A stretch of 64,000 nucleotides of DNA from the NCBI GenBank assembly GCA_003166865.1, contig PMUP01000013.1, forward strand, positions 122,135 to 186,134, in the 5' to 3' direction. Under the pieces are notes generated by a model. That model was not told the origin of the DNA. It searched no databases and saw only the letters and a program-made list of their open reading frames with translations. The position numbers were made by a program, and so were the translations under genes. How positions within the stretch are numbered: the first letter of the stretch is position 1; each line of letters begins with the position of its first letter. The stretch comes from Bryobacterales bacterium (lineage in GTDB: Bacteria; Acidobacteriota; Terriglobia; Bryobacterales; Bryobacteraceae). Of this stretch, positions 39,746 to 49,205 are shown one piece after another.

Positions 39746-40255
39746 ATGGCAGAACCCTTGTGCGAGGCCATCTTGTCGAAGATACACGACCAGATCGACC
39801 GAACTGATCACCTCATCGCAATCCTGTCACCCGAACAATTGAATTGGGCGCCCGAAATATCCGGCGCGTGGTGCACAGCAATGATCTTGGGCCATCTGCT
39901 GGAGTGTCTCGCCGGGATATGTGCCGTGCTCCTGGCAGTCCAGCCAGACAAGCTCGCCCACTTTCACCGGCTCCGAAAGACGCAGATCAACCGTCCTCAC
40001 GCCGCCCTGGAGGCACGCGATGGGCTCGCTCTGTACCAGAAGCATATCGACGAGGGTTTCGCGGTGCTGGAAGACGCGGACTTGGCCCGACGAGTACCGA
40101 CTGTATTTGTCAAAAGCGGAGAGTTGGTGCTGACTCTCCTATTGGCGAACTTGGAACACTTAATCAACCACAAGCACCAATTGTTCATGTATCTGAAATT
40201 CATGGGAGTAGGCGTGGCGAGTCCCGATCTCTACCGCTTCCGAACGGAATTGTGA
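39746..40255 (+). CDS. DinB-like protein
   Basis: The 169-residue protein has the four-helix DinB pattern: a first helix with LSKIHDQIDRTDHLIAIL, WCTAMILGHLLECL carrying the first histidine, and LLANLEHLINHKHQLFMYLK carrying the two other histidines of the metal site. DinB proteins act in thiol-dependent transfers or stress responses. The substrate is not known. It stands alone between a ferritin-like gene and the radical SAM operon. The 143-base gap upstream has a weak GAGCT/AGCTC hairpin and no clear promoter. Confidence 0.75.
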   Translation: MAEPLCEAILSKIHDQIDRTDHLIAILSPEQLNWAPEISGAWCTAMILGHLLECLAGICAVLLAVQPDKLAHFHRLRKTQINRPHAALEARDGLALYQKHIDEGFAVLEDADLARRVPTVFVKSGELVLTLLLANLEHLINHKHQLFMYLKFMGVGVASPDLYRFRTEL

Positions 40256-40407
40256 CTCTGTGAGCGCGGCGCCCTGCCGGCCACCCACGGTCACAGGGGA
40301 CACCAGCCGCGTTTCCGCAACGGTTTTTACATAGATTTTACAGGGCACGATTATTCACAGGCTCCCTCGGCTTCATACTTGGGTTAGTTGGCCTGTGATT
40401 AAATTCT

Positions 40408-41910
40408 ATGCGCACTAAGAAGGTCGTTTTTTTCTTCCCGGCTTTCTCAAGTCAAGAGGCGACCGCGCCGCTGGGTATCTTGGCCGTCTCCACCCCGCTG
40501 CTGCGCGCAGGTTATCAAGTCAAGATCATCGATTCCACCATCACGCCCAATTTCCAGAAGCGGGTGCTGGAAGAACTCAAAGACGCGCTCTGCCTGGCCG
40601 TCTCTCTCGTCACCGGACCGATGATCAAGGAAACGGTGCAAATTGCCCGTACCGCCAAGCAGCTCTATCCTGACAAACCTGTTGTATTGGGAGGCTGGCA
40701 TCCATCGCTGTTGCCGCACCAGACACTCGCGGCCGAATACATCGATATCGTCGTCAAAGGCCAGGGTGAAGAAGCCTTCCTCGAAGTCGTCGAGCGAATC
40801 GAAGCGGGCGAGTCCATGAAAGGCATCGCGGGAGTCGGATATAAAGAAGACGGCCGGATCATATTCAATGCGCCGCGCGAGCTGAAGCCAATTCGCGAAC
40901 TGCCGCCGAAAGCCTATCATTTAGCCGATTTCGATGCTTATGAGCGGGTTTGTGGACGCCGCTGGGCTATGTACACGTCCAGCCTCGCCTGTCCCTACGA
41001 CTGCGCTTATTGCACCAATAACAGCGTCTACGGGCGCAAATGGAACGCGCTTGACCCCGATCAGGTAGTGGAAGAGACCACCGACTTGGTTTCTCGTTAC
41101 AATCTGCAACTGCTTTGGGTTGTGGACGACAACTTCCTGGTGGACCGCGAACGTGCGATTGGCATCGCCGAGGGGCTGGTTCGCCGTGGCGTGCAATTCG
41201 ACTGGAGCATTCAGGGCTCGACAAACCTTGTCAACCGCTTCACCGTCGAAGAGTTGAAGCTGCTGCGACGCGCCGGTCTCTCGCAGGTTGCCCAAGGCGC
41301 CGATAGCGGCTCACCCAAGGTTCTGCATCTTATGAACAAGGATTTTCAGAAGCTGGAAACCATCTACACCGCGGCCGACAAGCTAACGCAAGCAGGCATT
41401 CGTCCTTCTTTCAACATCATCTTCGGATTTCCGGGTGAAGGCCGGGCGGAGCGCCGCGAATCGATCGACCTGGTCATGAAGGTCTGCCGTAAATATCCAG
41501 GCGCGGAGTTCTGGACCAACATCTTCACGCCGTATCCCGGTGCGCCCGTCATGCAACGTGCGTTTGAGCTGGGCATCGAAGTACCGCAGACGCTCGAAGG
41601 CTGGGTGGATTTCTTCCCGCGCTACACGGTCCTGCCTTGGCTCAAAGGTAAGAAACACGAAGAAGTGCAGACCATGCGCGAGTATATGCGTGTGGCCTTC
41701 AATCGCAAGCCCATCGGCGTCCAACGCAAGAACCGCGTGAATCAGTTGGTGCACCGCTTGATCAGCTTTCCCGCGCGCTGGCGTCTGGACCATGATTTTT
41801 ACGCGTTTCCCTTCGAACTCGGGTTAAAGAACGCTGCCAATAAACTGTTCGCGCCGCCCAAGCCGAAGGTGGATGCACAGATGCTTGAGGCCGAGGTCGT
41901 CACGTGCTAA
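40408..41910 (+). CDS. B12-binding-type radical SAM enzyme 1
   Basis: The 500-residue protein has a cobalamin-binding-like N-terminus (VVFFFPAFSSQEATAPLGIL, then VVLGGWHPSLLPHQTL and IDIVVKGQGE, the typical B12-radical-SAM lead). The radical SAM core has the cluster cysteines C195, C199 and C202 in ACPYDCAYCTNN, then FGFPGEG. The C-terminus contains WRLDHDFYAFPFELG, a motif shared with two other enzymes in the operon. It heads a ten-gene operon, and its stop overlaps the next start by seven bases. Such enzymes methylate or rearrange unactivated carbons. The substrate is unknown. Enzyme 2 is a close tandem paralogue. Confidence 0.9.
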   Translation: MRTKKVVFFFPAFSSQEATAPLGILAVSTPLLRAGYQVKIIDSTITPNFQKRVLEELKDALCLAVSLVTGPMIKETVQIARTAKQLYPDKPVVLGGWHPSLLPHQTLAAEYIDIVVKGQGEEAFLEVVERIEAGESMKGIAGVGYKEDGRIIFNAPRELKPIRELPPKAYHLADFDAYERVCGRRWAMYTSSLACPYDCAYCTNNSVYGRKWNALDPDQVVEETTDLVSRYNLQLLWVVDDNFLVDRERAIGIAEGLVRRGVQFDWSIQGSTNLVNRFTVEELKLLRRAGLSQVAQGADSGSPKVLHLMNKDFQKLETIYTAADKLTQAGIRPSFNIIFGFPGEGRAERRESIDLVMKVCRKYPGAEFWTNIFTPYPGAPVMQRAFELGIEVPQTLEGWVDFFPRYTVLPWLKGKKHEEVQTMREYMRVAFNRKPIGVQRKNRVNQLVHRLISFPARWRLDHDFYAFPFELGLKNAANKLFAPPKPKVDAQMLEAEVVTC

Positions 41911-43415
41911 GAGCGCGCTCGCGAAAGGTCGTGCTTTTCCTGCCGCCTTACTCGGGCGTGGTGCTTGGGCCGCCGCTCAGCTTGCTTAGCCTCGCCGGAT
42001 CGCTTCGAGAAGCCGGCTACGCCCCTTGCCTCATCGACGGAGCGCTGGATCGGAATTTTCCTGAGACGGTGGCTCGAGAAATTTCCGGCGCCCTCTGCTT
42101 CGGCGTCTCCCTGCTTACCGGGCCGATGATTCGCGACGCGATGGACATGAGCCGGCTGGTGCGAAGACTGCGCCCCGAACTCCCCATCATATTCGGAGGC
42201 TGGCATCCCAGTCTCGTCAGCGGTCAGACTCTCAGCGAAGATTTCGTCGACATCGTCGTTCGTCACCAGGGAGAAAAGACGCTGGTCGAAATTCTACAAA
42301 GGCTTGAATCGGGCAACACGCTGGACCTTGTTCAGGGCTGCTGGTTCAAGCGCGACGGGCGCATTATCCAGAATCCCGACCGGCCCGCCGCTCCCTTGTC
42401 TTCTCTCCCCGCGCCTGCCTACGACTTGATCGACTTCGACGCGTACGAACGCGTCAGCGGTGAACGCAAGTTGCCCTATGCCACCAGCACCGGTTGCCCT
42501 TATGCCTGCAATTACTGCACGGATATGGTCTTCTACAACCGCCGCTTCAATCCCTATGACACCGGGCAAGTGGTCGAAGAGCTGGCAACTCTGGTGCGCG
42601 AACACAATTTGACTGATGTCGCCCTGCTCGATTCCAACTTTCTGGTTGACGCCCGCCGCGCTCTCGCTATCGCTAAAGGCATTCTCAATTCTGGCGTTCG
42701 CTTCCACTGGAGTTTCCAGGCGTCCACGGATTTGCTTTGCCGCATGGCGGACGAAGACGTGCAGACGCTGGCCGACAGCGGCGTGAATCACATTGGATTT
42801 GGCACCGAGTCCGCGTCGCCGGAGGTCCTGCGTCACATGAACAAGGCGCATCAGCACATTCCGGACATGTTTGAAGCAGCTCGCAAGTGCAGGCGCGCCA
42901 AGATTCGCGTGACGTATAACCTGATCTTCGGCTATCCGGGCGAAGAGGATCGCCATCGTCGCGAAACCCTGAAGGTGATGGGAGAGATCGCAGAACGCTT
43001 CGATAACGTCAGCTTTTCGCCGAACGTCTTCACGCCCTATCCCGGCATTCCCATCTGGCCGCAACTTCGGGCCATGGGTCTTCCTGAGCCGCAGTCGCTC
43101 TTAGAATGGGCCGACATCGACCTCGGAACTAACAAGCTGCCCTGGTTGCAGGACAAATCCTTCGCCTCCCTGCAGCGCGGGATCTCGTATTTTCTCCTCG
43201 ACAATCAGATCAACAAGACGCGCCGCCGGTCGAGATCGGGAGCTGTGCAATCGATTCTGCAAGCCGCCAGAAAGCCGTTGCACTGGCGCATTCGCAATTA
43301 TTCCTTCGCCTGGCCCCTGGAACTCTGGCTCTCCATGGCCAAGCAATGGTTGGTGGTCAGGCGCTCTCTGCTTACCGGACAATCCCTGAGCCACGAGCTC
43401 GCCAAAGCGCGGTAA
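41904..43415 (+). CDS. B12-binding-type radical SAM enzyme 2
   Basis: The 503-residue protein resembles the previous gene throughout (FGGWHPSLVSGQTLSEDFVD, VVRHQGEKTL, then C198, C202 and C205 in TGCPYACNYCTD). It has the same C-terminal pattern, here WRIRNYSFAWPLEL. It starts inside the preceding gene's last codons, so translation is coupled. Tandem duplication followed by divergence is the simplest reading, giving two enzymes for successive or related carbon positions. The cobalamin-binding histidine motif DxHxxG is not obvious, as is common in this class, so cofactor use needs testing. Confidence 0.9.
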   Translation: MLRARSRKVVLFLPPYSGVVLGPPLSLLSLAGSLREAGYAPCLIDGALDRNFPETVAREISGALCFGVSLLTGPMIRDAMDMSRLVRRLRPELPIIFGGWHPSLVSGQTLSEDFVDIVVRHQGEKTLVEILQRLESGNTLDLVQGCWFKRDGRIIQNPDRPAAPLSSLPAPAYDLIDFDAYERVSGERKLPYATSTGCPYACNYCTDMVFYNRRFNPYDTGQVVEELATLVREHNLTDVALLDSNFLVDARRALAIAKGILNSGVRFHWSFQASTDLLCRMADEDVQTLADSGVNHIGFGTESASPEVLRHMNKAHQHIPDMFEAARKCRRAKIRVTYNLIFGYPGEEDRHRRETLKVMGEIAERFDNVSFSPNVFTPYPGIPIWPQLRAMGLPEPQSLLEWADIDLGTNKLPWLQDKSFASLQRGISYFLLDNQINKTRRRSRSGAVQSILQAARKPLHWRIRNYSFAWPLELWLSMAKQWLVVRRSLLTGQSLSHELAKAR

Positions 43416-43422
43416 TCCACTT

Positions 43423-44853
43423 ATGGCCGACGTCCTTTTAACTCACAGCAATCACCTCTACTCCGATCGCAAGCAGGTGCAGAAGATGCAGCCGTATCCG
43501 CCGCTACAGACTCTGTTGGCCGCGGCCGCTTTGCGGGAGCTTGGCATCAGCGTAAGCCTGTTTGACTCCACGTTCCATGCTCCCGAGGATGGTTTTGCCG
43601 AAGCGCTCGATACCCACCGGCCCCGCCTGGTGATCGTTTGTGAAGATGATTTCAACTTTCTCTCCAAGATGTGTCTGGGACGTAACCGCGAAATTGCGTT
43701 TTCGATGGCTGCGGCCGCTCACGCGAAGGACGTTCCTATCGCGGCGCACGGTTCCGATGCGTCGGATCATGTCCTGGAATATCTCGACGCGGGCTTCGAT
43801 TCCGTCTTGATCGGAGAAGTGGAAACGACGCTGGTGGAACTCGCCGGAGGCCGGCCACGCGCTTCCATTCGCGGGCTTGCCTATCGGGATTCCTCGTCCG
43901 TTCGCCACAACCCGCCGCGCGAGCTTCGCACCGACTTAGCGGCGCTCCCTCTGCCCGCCTGGGACCTCATCGACATGCAGCAATACCGCCAGGCATGGAA
44001 CGCTGCGCATGGCTATTTCTCGCTGAACATGGTCTCCAGCCGTGGATGCCCGTATCGATGCAACTGGTGCGCCAAGCCGATCTACGGCAATAGCTACCAT
44101 GCCCGGCCGCCCTTGTCCGTCGCATCGGAGTTGCGTCATTTGAAGGCAAAGTTTCAGCCGGATCATATCTGGTTCGCCGACGACATCTTCGCTCTCTCGC
44201 CCAAATGGACCACCGCTTTCGCCGATGCGGTCGAAGCTCAGAGTGCGCAAGTGCCGTTCAAGATGCAGTCCCGCTGCGATCTAATGACGCGCGATACCGT
44301 GGAGGCTTTGCGGCGCGCCGGATGCGCGGAAGTATGGATGGGCGCGGAGTCGGGATCGCAGCGGATTCTGGACGCCATGGACAAGGGCACTCGCGTGAAA
44401 GACATCTACCGCGCTCGCGAAAATCTGCGCGCCCACGGTGTTCGCGCCTGCTTCTTTCTTCAGTTCGGTTATCCCGGCGAAACGTGGAACGAAATTGAGG
44501 AGACCATCCGCATGCTCCGCGATACCCGGCCCGATGACATCGGAGTTTCCGTCTCCTATCCGCTTCCAGGCACTCGCTTCTATGAACAAGTGGGAACGGA
44601 ACTTGGCCGGAAATCGAACTGGTCCGATAGCGCGGATCTCGCCATGTTGTTCCGCGGCGAATATTCGAGCGAATTCTACCGGGCGCTGGCTGATGCGCTG
44701 CACGCCGAGGTGCGTGGAGGCTTCCGGAGCGAGGCCACCGCTTGGGCGCGCGTGTGGGAGCTGGAGCGCACGTCCGCCCGCCTGTCTGAACCCAATAGAA
44801 CCCACTTCACCATCTTGAATAAATCCCCTGAGTTGCGCGAATCAGTGTCATGA
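43423..44853 (+). CDS. B12-binding-type radical SAM enzyme 3
   Basis: The 476-residue protein starts MADVLLTHSNHLYSDRKQVQ and has a B12-type lead (VSLFDSTF, then the GFDSVLIGEVETTLVEL block). The [4Fe-4S] cysteines are C209, C213 and C216 in SRGCPYRCNWCAKPIYG. Later FQFGYPGETWNEIEET, without the leading F in the family form, closes the core (residue numbers ~345-360). It differs from enzymes 1 and 2 and is most like enzyme 4, with which it shares the PLG/PPLxTL opening and the CNWC form of the cluster loop. It ends four bases into the next gene. Confidence 0.9.
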   Translation: MADVLLTHSNHLYSDRKQVQKMQPYPPLQTLLAAAALRELGISVSLFDSTFHAPEDGFAEALDTHRPRLVIVCEDDFNFLSKMCLGRNREIAFSMAAAAHAKDVPIAAHGSDASDHVLEYLDAGFDSVLIGEVETTLVELAGGRPRASIRGLAYRDSSSVRHNPPRELRTDLAALPLPAWDLIDMQQYRQAWNAAHGYFSLNMVSSRGCPYRCNWCAKPIYGNSYHARPPLSVASELRHLKAKFQPDHIWFADDIFALSPKWTTAFADAVEAQSAQVPFKMQSRCDLMTRDTVEALRRAGCAEVWMGAESGSQRILDAMDKGTRVKDIYRARENLRAHGVRACFFLQFGYPGETWNEIEETIRMLRDTRPDDIGVSVSYPLPGTRFYEQVGTELGRKSNWSDSADLAMLFRGEYSSEFYRALADALHAEVRGGFRSEATAWARVWELERTSARLSEPNRTHFTILNKSPELRESVS

Positions 44854-46196
44854 GACTCCTGCTCACTCACGCCTATTTTCTGAGCGAAGATCCCAAAGAA
44901 CGCCAGATCATGAAGCCCTATGCGCCGCTGGGGATTCTGTATTTGTCCTCCCACCTGCGCGGCAAGGGATTCGATGTCGATATTTACGACTCGACTTTTG
45001 GCTCGCGCGAGGAGCTGTTCGGCATTTTGGATGCTGGTCCGCCGGCGGCAATCGGAATCTACGGGAATCTGATGACCCGCGGCAACGTGCTGGATATCTC
45101 GGCGCGTGCACACGCGGCCGGATGGAAGGTCATTCTCGGTGGTCCGGAGCCTGCGAATTATGCCAATGAGTACCTGGCCTCCGGAGCCGATCTCATTGTG
45201 GCGGGCGAGGGCGAATATGCGCTCGAACGTTTGATGGCGGCGCAGATGGATTCGGCGGAATGGCCATCGATCCCCGGCATCATCTTTCGCGCTCCCGATG
45301 GCTCGGCGTTCCGCACCGCTCCCACGCAGCTCATTCCCAACCTCGATGCTCAGCCGTGGCCCGACCGGGAACGCGCGGACATTCCCCGTTACCTCAAGGT
45401 CTGGCGGGAGCACCATGGCGCCGGGTCTGTCTCCCTGATCACCGCGCGCGGCTGTCCTTACCATTGCAACTGGTGCAGCCACTCCGTCTACGGCAAGACT
45501 CACCGCCGCCGCTCGCCCAAATCTGTTGTGGATGAAGTGGCCTGGATCGAGCAGCGCTACCAGCCGGACATGCTCTGGCTCGCAGACGACGTTTTCACCA
45601 TTCATCACGGTTGGATTCTCGAATACGCGATGGAAATGAAGCGCCGCAATCTAAGAATTCCGTTTGAATGCATCACGCGCGCCGATCGCCTCAACCCGCG
45701 CATCGCTGAAACGCTTGCCGGTCTGGGATGCTTTCGTGTCTGGATCGGATCGGAGAGCGGTTCGCAACGCATTCTGGACGCCATGCAGCGCGGTGTCAAG
45801 ATCGAGCAGGTCCAGGAAGCAGTTTCGCTCTGCAAGCAGAATGGCATTCAGACCGGCATGTTCCTCATGTGGGGCTATGAAGGCGAAGAGATCGCCGACA
45901 TTGAAGCCACGGTGGATCACGTGAAGCAATGCCGCCCCGATGTTTTCTTCACCACCGTTTCTTACCCCATCAAAGGAACGCCGTACTTTGACAAGGTTGC
46001 TTCCCGCCTGGTGAGTATTCGCCCTTGGGAAGCAAGCACGGACCGCGAGGTGCGGGTTCGCGGCCGGCATTCGGAAAAGTTTTATCGCCACGCGGACGAA
46101 CTTTTGAAGACTGAGATGGCCACCGAGCCGGATGCCGGCAAAATTCTCGCTGCACGTCAGGCGTTGCGCGCAACCCGTAATGAGGTGGAAGCTTGA
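44850..46196 (+). CDS. B12-binding-type radical SAM enzyme 4
   Basis: The 448-residue protein opens with LLLTHAYFLSEDPKERQIM and KPYAPLGILYLSSHLRGKGF, the lead of cobalamin-dependent radical SAM enzymes. VILGGPEPANYANEYLASGAD and LIVAGEGEYALERL follow. Cluster cysteines are C202, C206 and C209 in ARGCPYHCNWCSHSVYG. GYEGEEIADIEATVDH is the later core element. Paralogous to enzyme 3. The gene overlaps the upstream stop by four bases (ATGA) and is followed 13 bases later by a methyltransferase. Substrate and product are unknown. Confidence 0.9.
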   Translation: MRLLLTHAYFLSEDPKERQIMKPYAPLGILYLSSHLRGKGFDVDIYDSTFGSREELFGILDAGPPAAIGIYGNLMTRGNVLDISARAHAAGWKVILGGPEPANYANEYLASGADLIVAGEGEYALERLMAAQMDSAEWPSIPGIIFRAPDGSAFRTAPTQLIPNLDAQPWPDRERADIPRYLKVWREHHGAGSVSLITARGCPYHCNWCSHSVYGKTHRRRSPKSVVDEVAWIEQRYQPDMLWLADDVFTIHHGWILEYAMEMKRRNLRIPFECITRADRLNPRIAETLAGLGCFRVWIGSESGSQRILDAMQRGVKIEQVQEAVSLCKQNGIQTGMFLMWGYEGEEIADIEATVDHVKQCRPDVFFTTVSYPIKGTPYFDKVASRLVSIRPWEASTDREVRVRGRHSEKFYRHADELLKTEMATEPDAGKILAARQALRATRNEVEA

Positions 46197-46209
46197 CTGA
46201 GGTGATCGC

Positions 46210-46953
46210 GTGACCGCCGCTTTTGATCAGCTTGCACCGCAATATGATCAGCTCTGGACTCGCTCCGCCGTGGGTCATCTGCAGCGCGAAGCTGTCTGGC
46301 GGCACATCGACGCTCTATTTAAACCAGGCCAGGCCGCCCTCGACCTCGGCTGTGGCACAGGCGAAGACGCGCTGCGTCTGATGCGAGCCGGCCTTCGCGT
46401 CCGCGCGATCGACGCATCTGCGGAGATGGTGAGAATCGCCCGCGATCGCGGAGTGGATGCCGAAGCTCTTTCGATCGAAAACTGCGGGCATTTGGAAGGA
46501 AGTTTTGACATCATCCTCTCCAACTTCGGCGCTCTCAATTGCGTTGAAGATCTCGAGTCTCTTCGCGAGCCGCTCGCCCGACTGGTTCGCCCTGGCGGCT
46601 ATATGGCGATCTGCGTAATCGGACGGTTCTGCGCATGGGAGACGGCCTGGGCCTTACTGCGCCGCCAGCCGGCCAAAGCCTTCCGGCGATGGCGCAAGAG
46701 CGTCATGTCTTCGCTCGGTATTCGCGTCTTTCATCCTTCCACGAATCATCTTAAAGCCGCGTTCCACCCCCGGTTCACGCTCGTCGGCTGGTGCGGCATC
46801 GGCTTGTGTGTTCCGCCGTCTTACATCACTGGATTGTCCGGTGGCGTCCTCCAGAAGCTGGATGCTTTCGATCGGCGCGTGGCACACCGGCCTGTGCTGC
46901 GCGGCTTGTGCGACCACCGTCTGTTCGTTTTCGTCCGGAGTGCGACATGCTAG
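46210..46953 (+). CDS. SAM methyltransferase 1 of the operon
   Basis: The 247-residue protein is a class I methyltransferase. Motif I is LDLGCGTGEDALRL at about residues 39-52, with the acidic residue in VRAIDAS and LSNFGALNCVEDL for motif IV, then RPGGYMAICVIG. It begins 13 bases after enzyme 4 and overlaps the next gene by seven bases. The C-terminal ~90 residues are less conserved and contain WCGIGLCVPPSY, a feature shared with small-molecule O- or C-methyltransferases, which only suggests the substrate class. It probably acts on a product of the radical SAM enzymes. Confidence 0.85.
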   Translation: MTAAFDQLAPQYDQLWTRSAVGHLQREAVWRHIDALFKPGQAALDLGCGTGEDALRLMRAGLRVRAIDASAEMVRIARDRGVDAEALSIENCGHLEGSFDIILSNFGALNCVEDLESLREPLARLVRPGGYMAICVIGRFCAWETAWALLRRQPAKAFRRWRKSVMSSLGIRVFHPSTNHLKAAFHPRFTLVGWCGIGLCVPPSYITGLSGGVLQKLDAFDRRVAHRPVLRGLCDHRLFVFVRSATC

Positions 46954-47735
46954 TGAGCACCAGACACAGGTTTCTCGAAAACTACCGGACTATACGCAGT
47001 GCCGAAGGCCGCGGCTCTCGTGAGTCCGCGTATTATCGGGCGCTTCCGTACCAGGATTTGAGCGGCAAAAACTCGGCGCAGTGGACCATTCGCGGCAAGA
47101 GCTATCGCTATTTTGAAGGCAACATTCTGTCTCAAATCGAACGGGAGACCGGCCGGGCACTCGACGTGCTGGATCTCGGCGCCGGGAATTGCTGGATGTC
47201 CCATCGGCTTTCTCTGCGGAAGCATAAGCCAGTAGCGCTCGACATCTTTACGGATGCGATGGACGGTTTGGGAGCTGCGCGTCACTACGGCCGCCGCTTC
47301 CCGCTGCTCGAAGCTGAATTCGACCATCTGCCTTTCCGCTCGTCGAGCTTCGATCTTGCAATCTTTAACGCGTCCATTCACTACTCAACCGATTACCGGC
47401 GAACCCTCAACGAACTGCGGCGCTGCCTTCGCCCAGCCGGGCATTTTGTAATCATCGACTCGCCCATCTATAGGCTCCCGGAACACGGTGAAAGGATGCG
47501 CGCCGAGCGCCACGACGAGTTTGAGAGACGCTACGGCTTTCGCTCGGACGCCATGCCCAGTCTCGAATACTTCGACGAGCCAGCAATAGCCCAACTAGCG
47601 GAGCAACTGAATATTGAATGGCGCGTGCATCGTCCCTGGTATGGATGGAAGTGGTGGTGGCGTCCCTGGAAGGCGCGTTTGCTCGGCCGCCGTCCGCCAT
47701 CACGCTTCTGGATTTTGGATGGAGGGTTTGCCTGA
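46947..47735 (+). CDS. SAM methyltransferase 2 of the operon
   Basis: I start at 46947 (MLVSTRHRFLENY), overlapping methyltransferase 1 by seven bases. In-frame codons further upstream lie antiparallel to nothing known but inside the previous gene and have no ribosome site. The 262-residue protein contains motif I LDLGAGNCWMSHRL, then a carboxylate in VALDIFTDAMDG, and LAIFNASIHYSTDY and RPAGHFVIIDSPIY. The GAGNCW loop is a little unusual. The C-terminus has a Trp-rich patch (WYGWKWWWRPW), perhaps for membrane or lipid contact. It is three bases before enzyme 5. The substrate is unknown. Confidence 0.85.
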   Translation: MLVSTRHRFLENYRTIRSAEGRGSRESAYYRALPYQDLSGKNSAQWTIRGKSYRYFEGNILSQIERETGRALDVLDLGAGNCWMSHRLSLRKHKPVALDIFTDAMDGLGAARHYGRRFPLLEAEFDHLPFRSSSFDLAIFNASIHYSTDYRRTLNELRRCLRPAGHFVIIDSPIYRLPEHGERMRAERHDEFERRYGFRSDAMPSLEYFDEPAIAQLAEQLNIEWRVHRPWYGWKWWWRPWKARLLGRRPPSRFWILDGGFA

Positions 47736-47738
47736 GCC

Positions 47739-49205
47739 ATGATTATCATCCTGCATCCTCGCGCTACCAAGCCAAAGAACCGCCGCTTCCCGCTGGCGGC
47801 ATTGGCGATTGCCGCGGTTCTCGAAGGAAAAGAAGAATACGTTATCGTGGATGGCAATGTCGACCCACAGCCGGAACGAACGCTAGATCGCATCATGCGC
47901 GAAACGGGCGCTGAGATGCTCGCCGTTTCCGTAATGCCCGGTCCGCAAATGGCCGCCGCTGTCCCTCTGTGCCGCGATTTTCGCCAGAAGTATCCGCGCG
48001 TGCCGGTGGTTTGGGGAGGGTATTTTCCATCCCTTTACGCGGATGCCACGCTCAATGCGCCCTACGTCGATTTCGCCATTCGAGGGCAGGGGGAAGACAC
48101 GTTCCTGGAACTGCTCGCGGCGTTGCGCGGGCCGCGGAAATTTGGCGGCATTCGCGGCCTGTCCTATAAGGACGACTTTGGACTCCGCGTGAACAATGCC
48201 GAGCGGCCGATGCGTTCGCCCGACGATTTTCCCTGGCCGCCGTATCATCGTCTGGCCAACCCCGAGAAATATATCCTGCCTACTTTCCTTGGCCGCCGCA
48301 CCGCCGTTCATCACGCCAGCATCGGTTGTCCGTTCCGATGCAAGTTCTGCGGAGTGGTTCCAGTTCACGAGGGCCGTCAGCGAATGGAGGGCCCGGAACG
48401 CACCGCTGCCATCCTCACGCACTTGCAGCGCGAGTACGACATCGACTCCGTGCAGTTCTACGACAATAACTTCTTCCTCAAAGAGAGTCATGCTCTCGAA
48501 CAGGCGGAGCGACTCACTCCCTTAGGTCTGCGCTGGTGGGCGGAGGGCCGCGTCGACGCCATGCTCCGTTATTCGGACCAGACCATGCGCGCGCTGCGCC
48601 GCTCGGGAGCCACCATGATATTCTTCGGCGCGGAATCCGGCTCCGACAAAGTGCTCGCGGAGATGAATAAGCGCATCACCAGTTCGCAAACCCTCGAACT
48701 GGCCGCGCGCATACGCCAGTTCGGAATCGTACCTGAATTCTCTTTCGTATTTGGAAATCCAGCCGACCCGGAGGGAGATACCCGGGACACCATTCAGTTC
48801 ATCCGCCGTATAAAGAAACTGAATCCGGAAGCCGAGATCATCGTCCAGCACTACATTCCCACTCCGCATCCCGACGGCATGTACGGCGACGTGGAAGGGA
48901 AGATCGAATTTCCCCGGACGCCGGAAGAATGGGCCAGCGAGCGCTGGTATAATTTCACTGTCCGGCACGATCCGAACCTCCCCTGGCTGCCACAGGCTGT
49001 CAAAGAGCAGATCGACAATTTCGAACTCGTCGTAAACTCGCGCTGGCCCACCATCCAGGATATTCACCTGCCGAGGTGGGGCCGCAACATGCTCCGCTCT
49101 CTAAGCCTGTGGCGCTACGCTTTGGGTGTTTACAAATTTCCGTTTGAGTTGCAGTGGGCGCAGCGTTTAGTGTCCTTGCGAAAGCCGCGCTTAGAGAGTC
49201 TTTAG
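47739..49205 (+). CDS. B12-binding-type radical SAM enzyme 5
   Basis: The 488-residue protein has the B12-type lead (HPRATKPKNRRFPLAALAI, then VWGGYFPSLYADATL and DFAIRGQGEDTFLEL). Cluster cysteines are C197, C201 and C204 in IGCPFRCKFCGV. A HYIPTPHPDG motif follows the core. Its last 35 residues hold WRYALGVYKFPFELQWAQ, the same W-R...F-P-x-E-L element seen in enzymes 1 and 2, but the rest differs, so this is a third branch and not a tandem copy. It directly abuts the next gene (zero bases). The overall length is typical of the class. Confidence 0.9.
   Translation: MIIILHPRATKPKNRRFPLAALAIAAVLEGKEEYVIVDGNVDPQPERTLDRIMRETGAEMLAVSVMPGPQMAAAVPLCRDFRQKYPRVPVVWGGYFPSLYADATLNAPYVDFAIRGQGEDTFLELLAALRGPRKFGGIRGLSYKDDFGLRVNNAERPMRSPDDFPWPPYHRLANPEKYILPTFLGRRTAVHHASIGCPFRCKFCGVVPVHEGRQRMEGPERTAAILTHLQREYDIDSVQFYDNNFFLKESHALEQAERLTPLGLRWWAEGRVDAMLRYSDQTMRALRRSGATMIFFGAESGSDKVLAEMNKRITSSQTLELAARIRQFGIVPEFSFVFGNPADPEGDTRDTIQFIRRIKKLNPEAEIIVQHYIPTPHPDGMYGDVEGKIEFPRTPEEWASERWYNFTVRHDPNLPWLPQAVKEQIDNFELVVNSRWPTIQDIHLPRWGRNMLRSLSLWRYALGVYKFPFELQWAQRLVSLRKPRLESL

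Noticed and set aside
40256..40407. Possible cobalamin riboswitch upstream of the radical SAM operon
   Set aside because: I looked for the conserved B12-box and core elements and did not find them in the 152-base gap. Only generic AT-rich bases precede the start.
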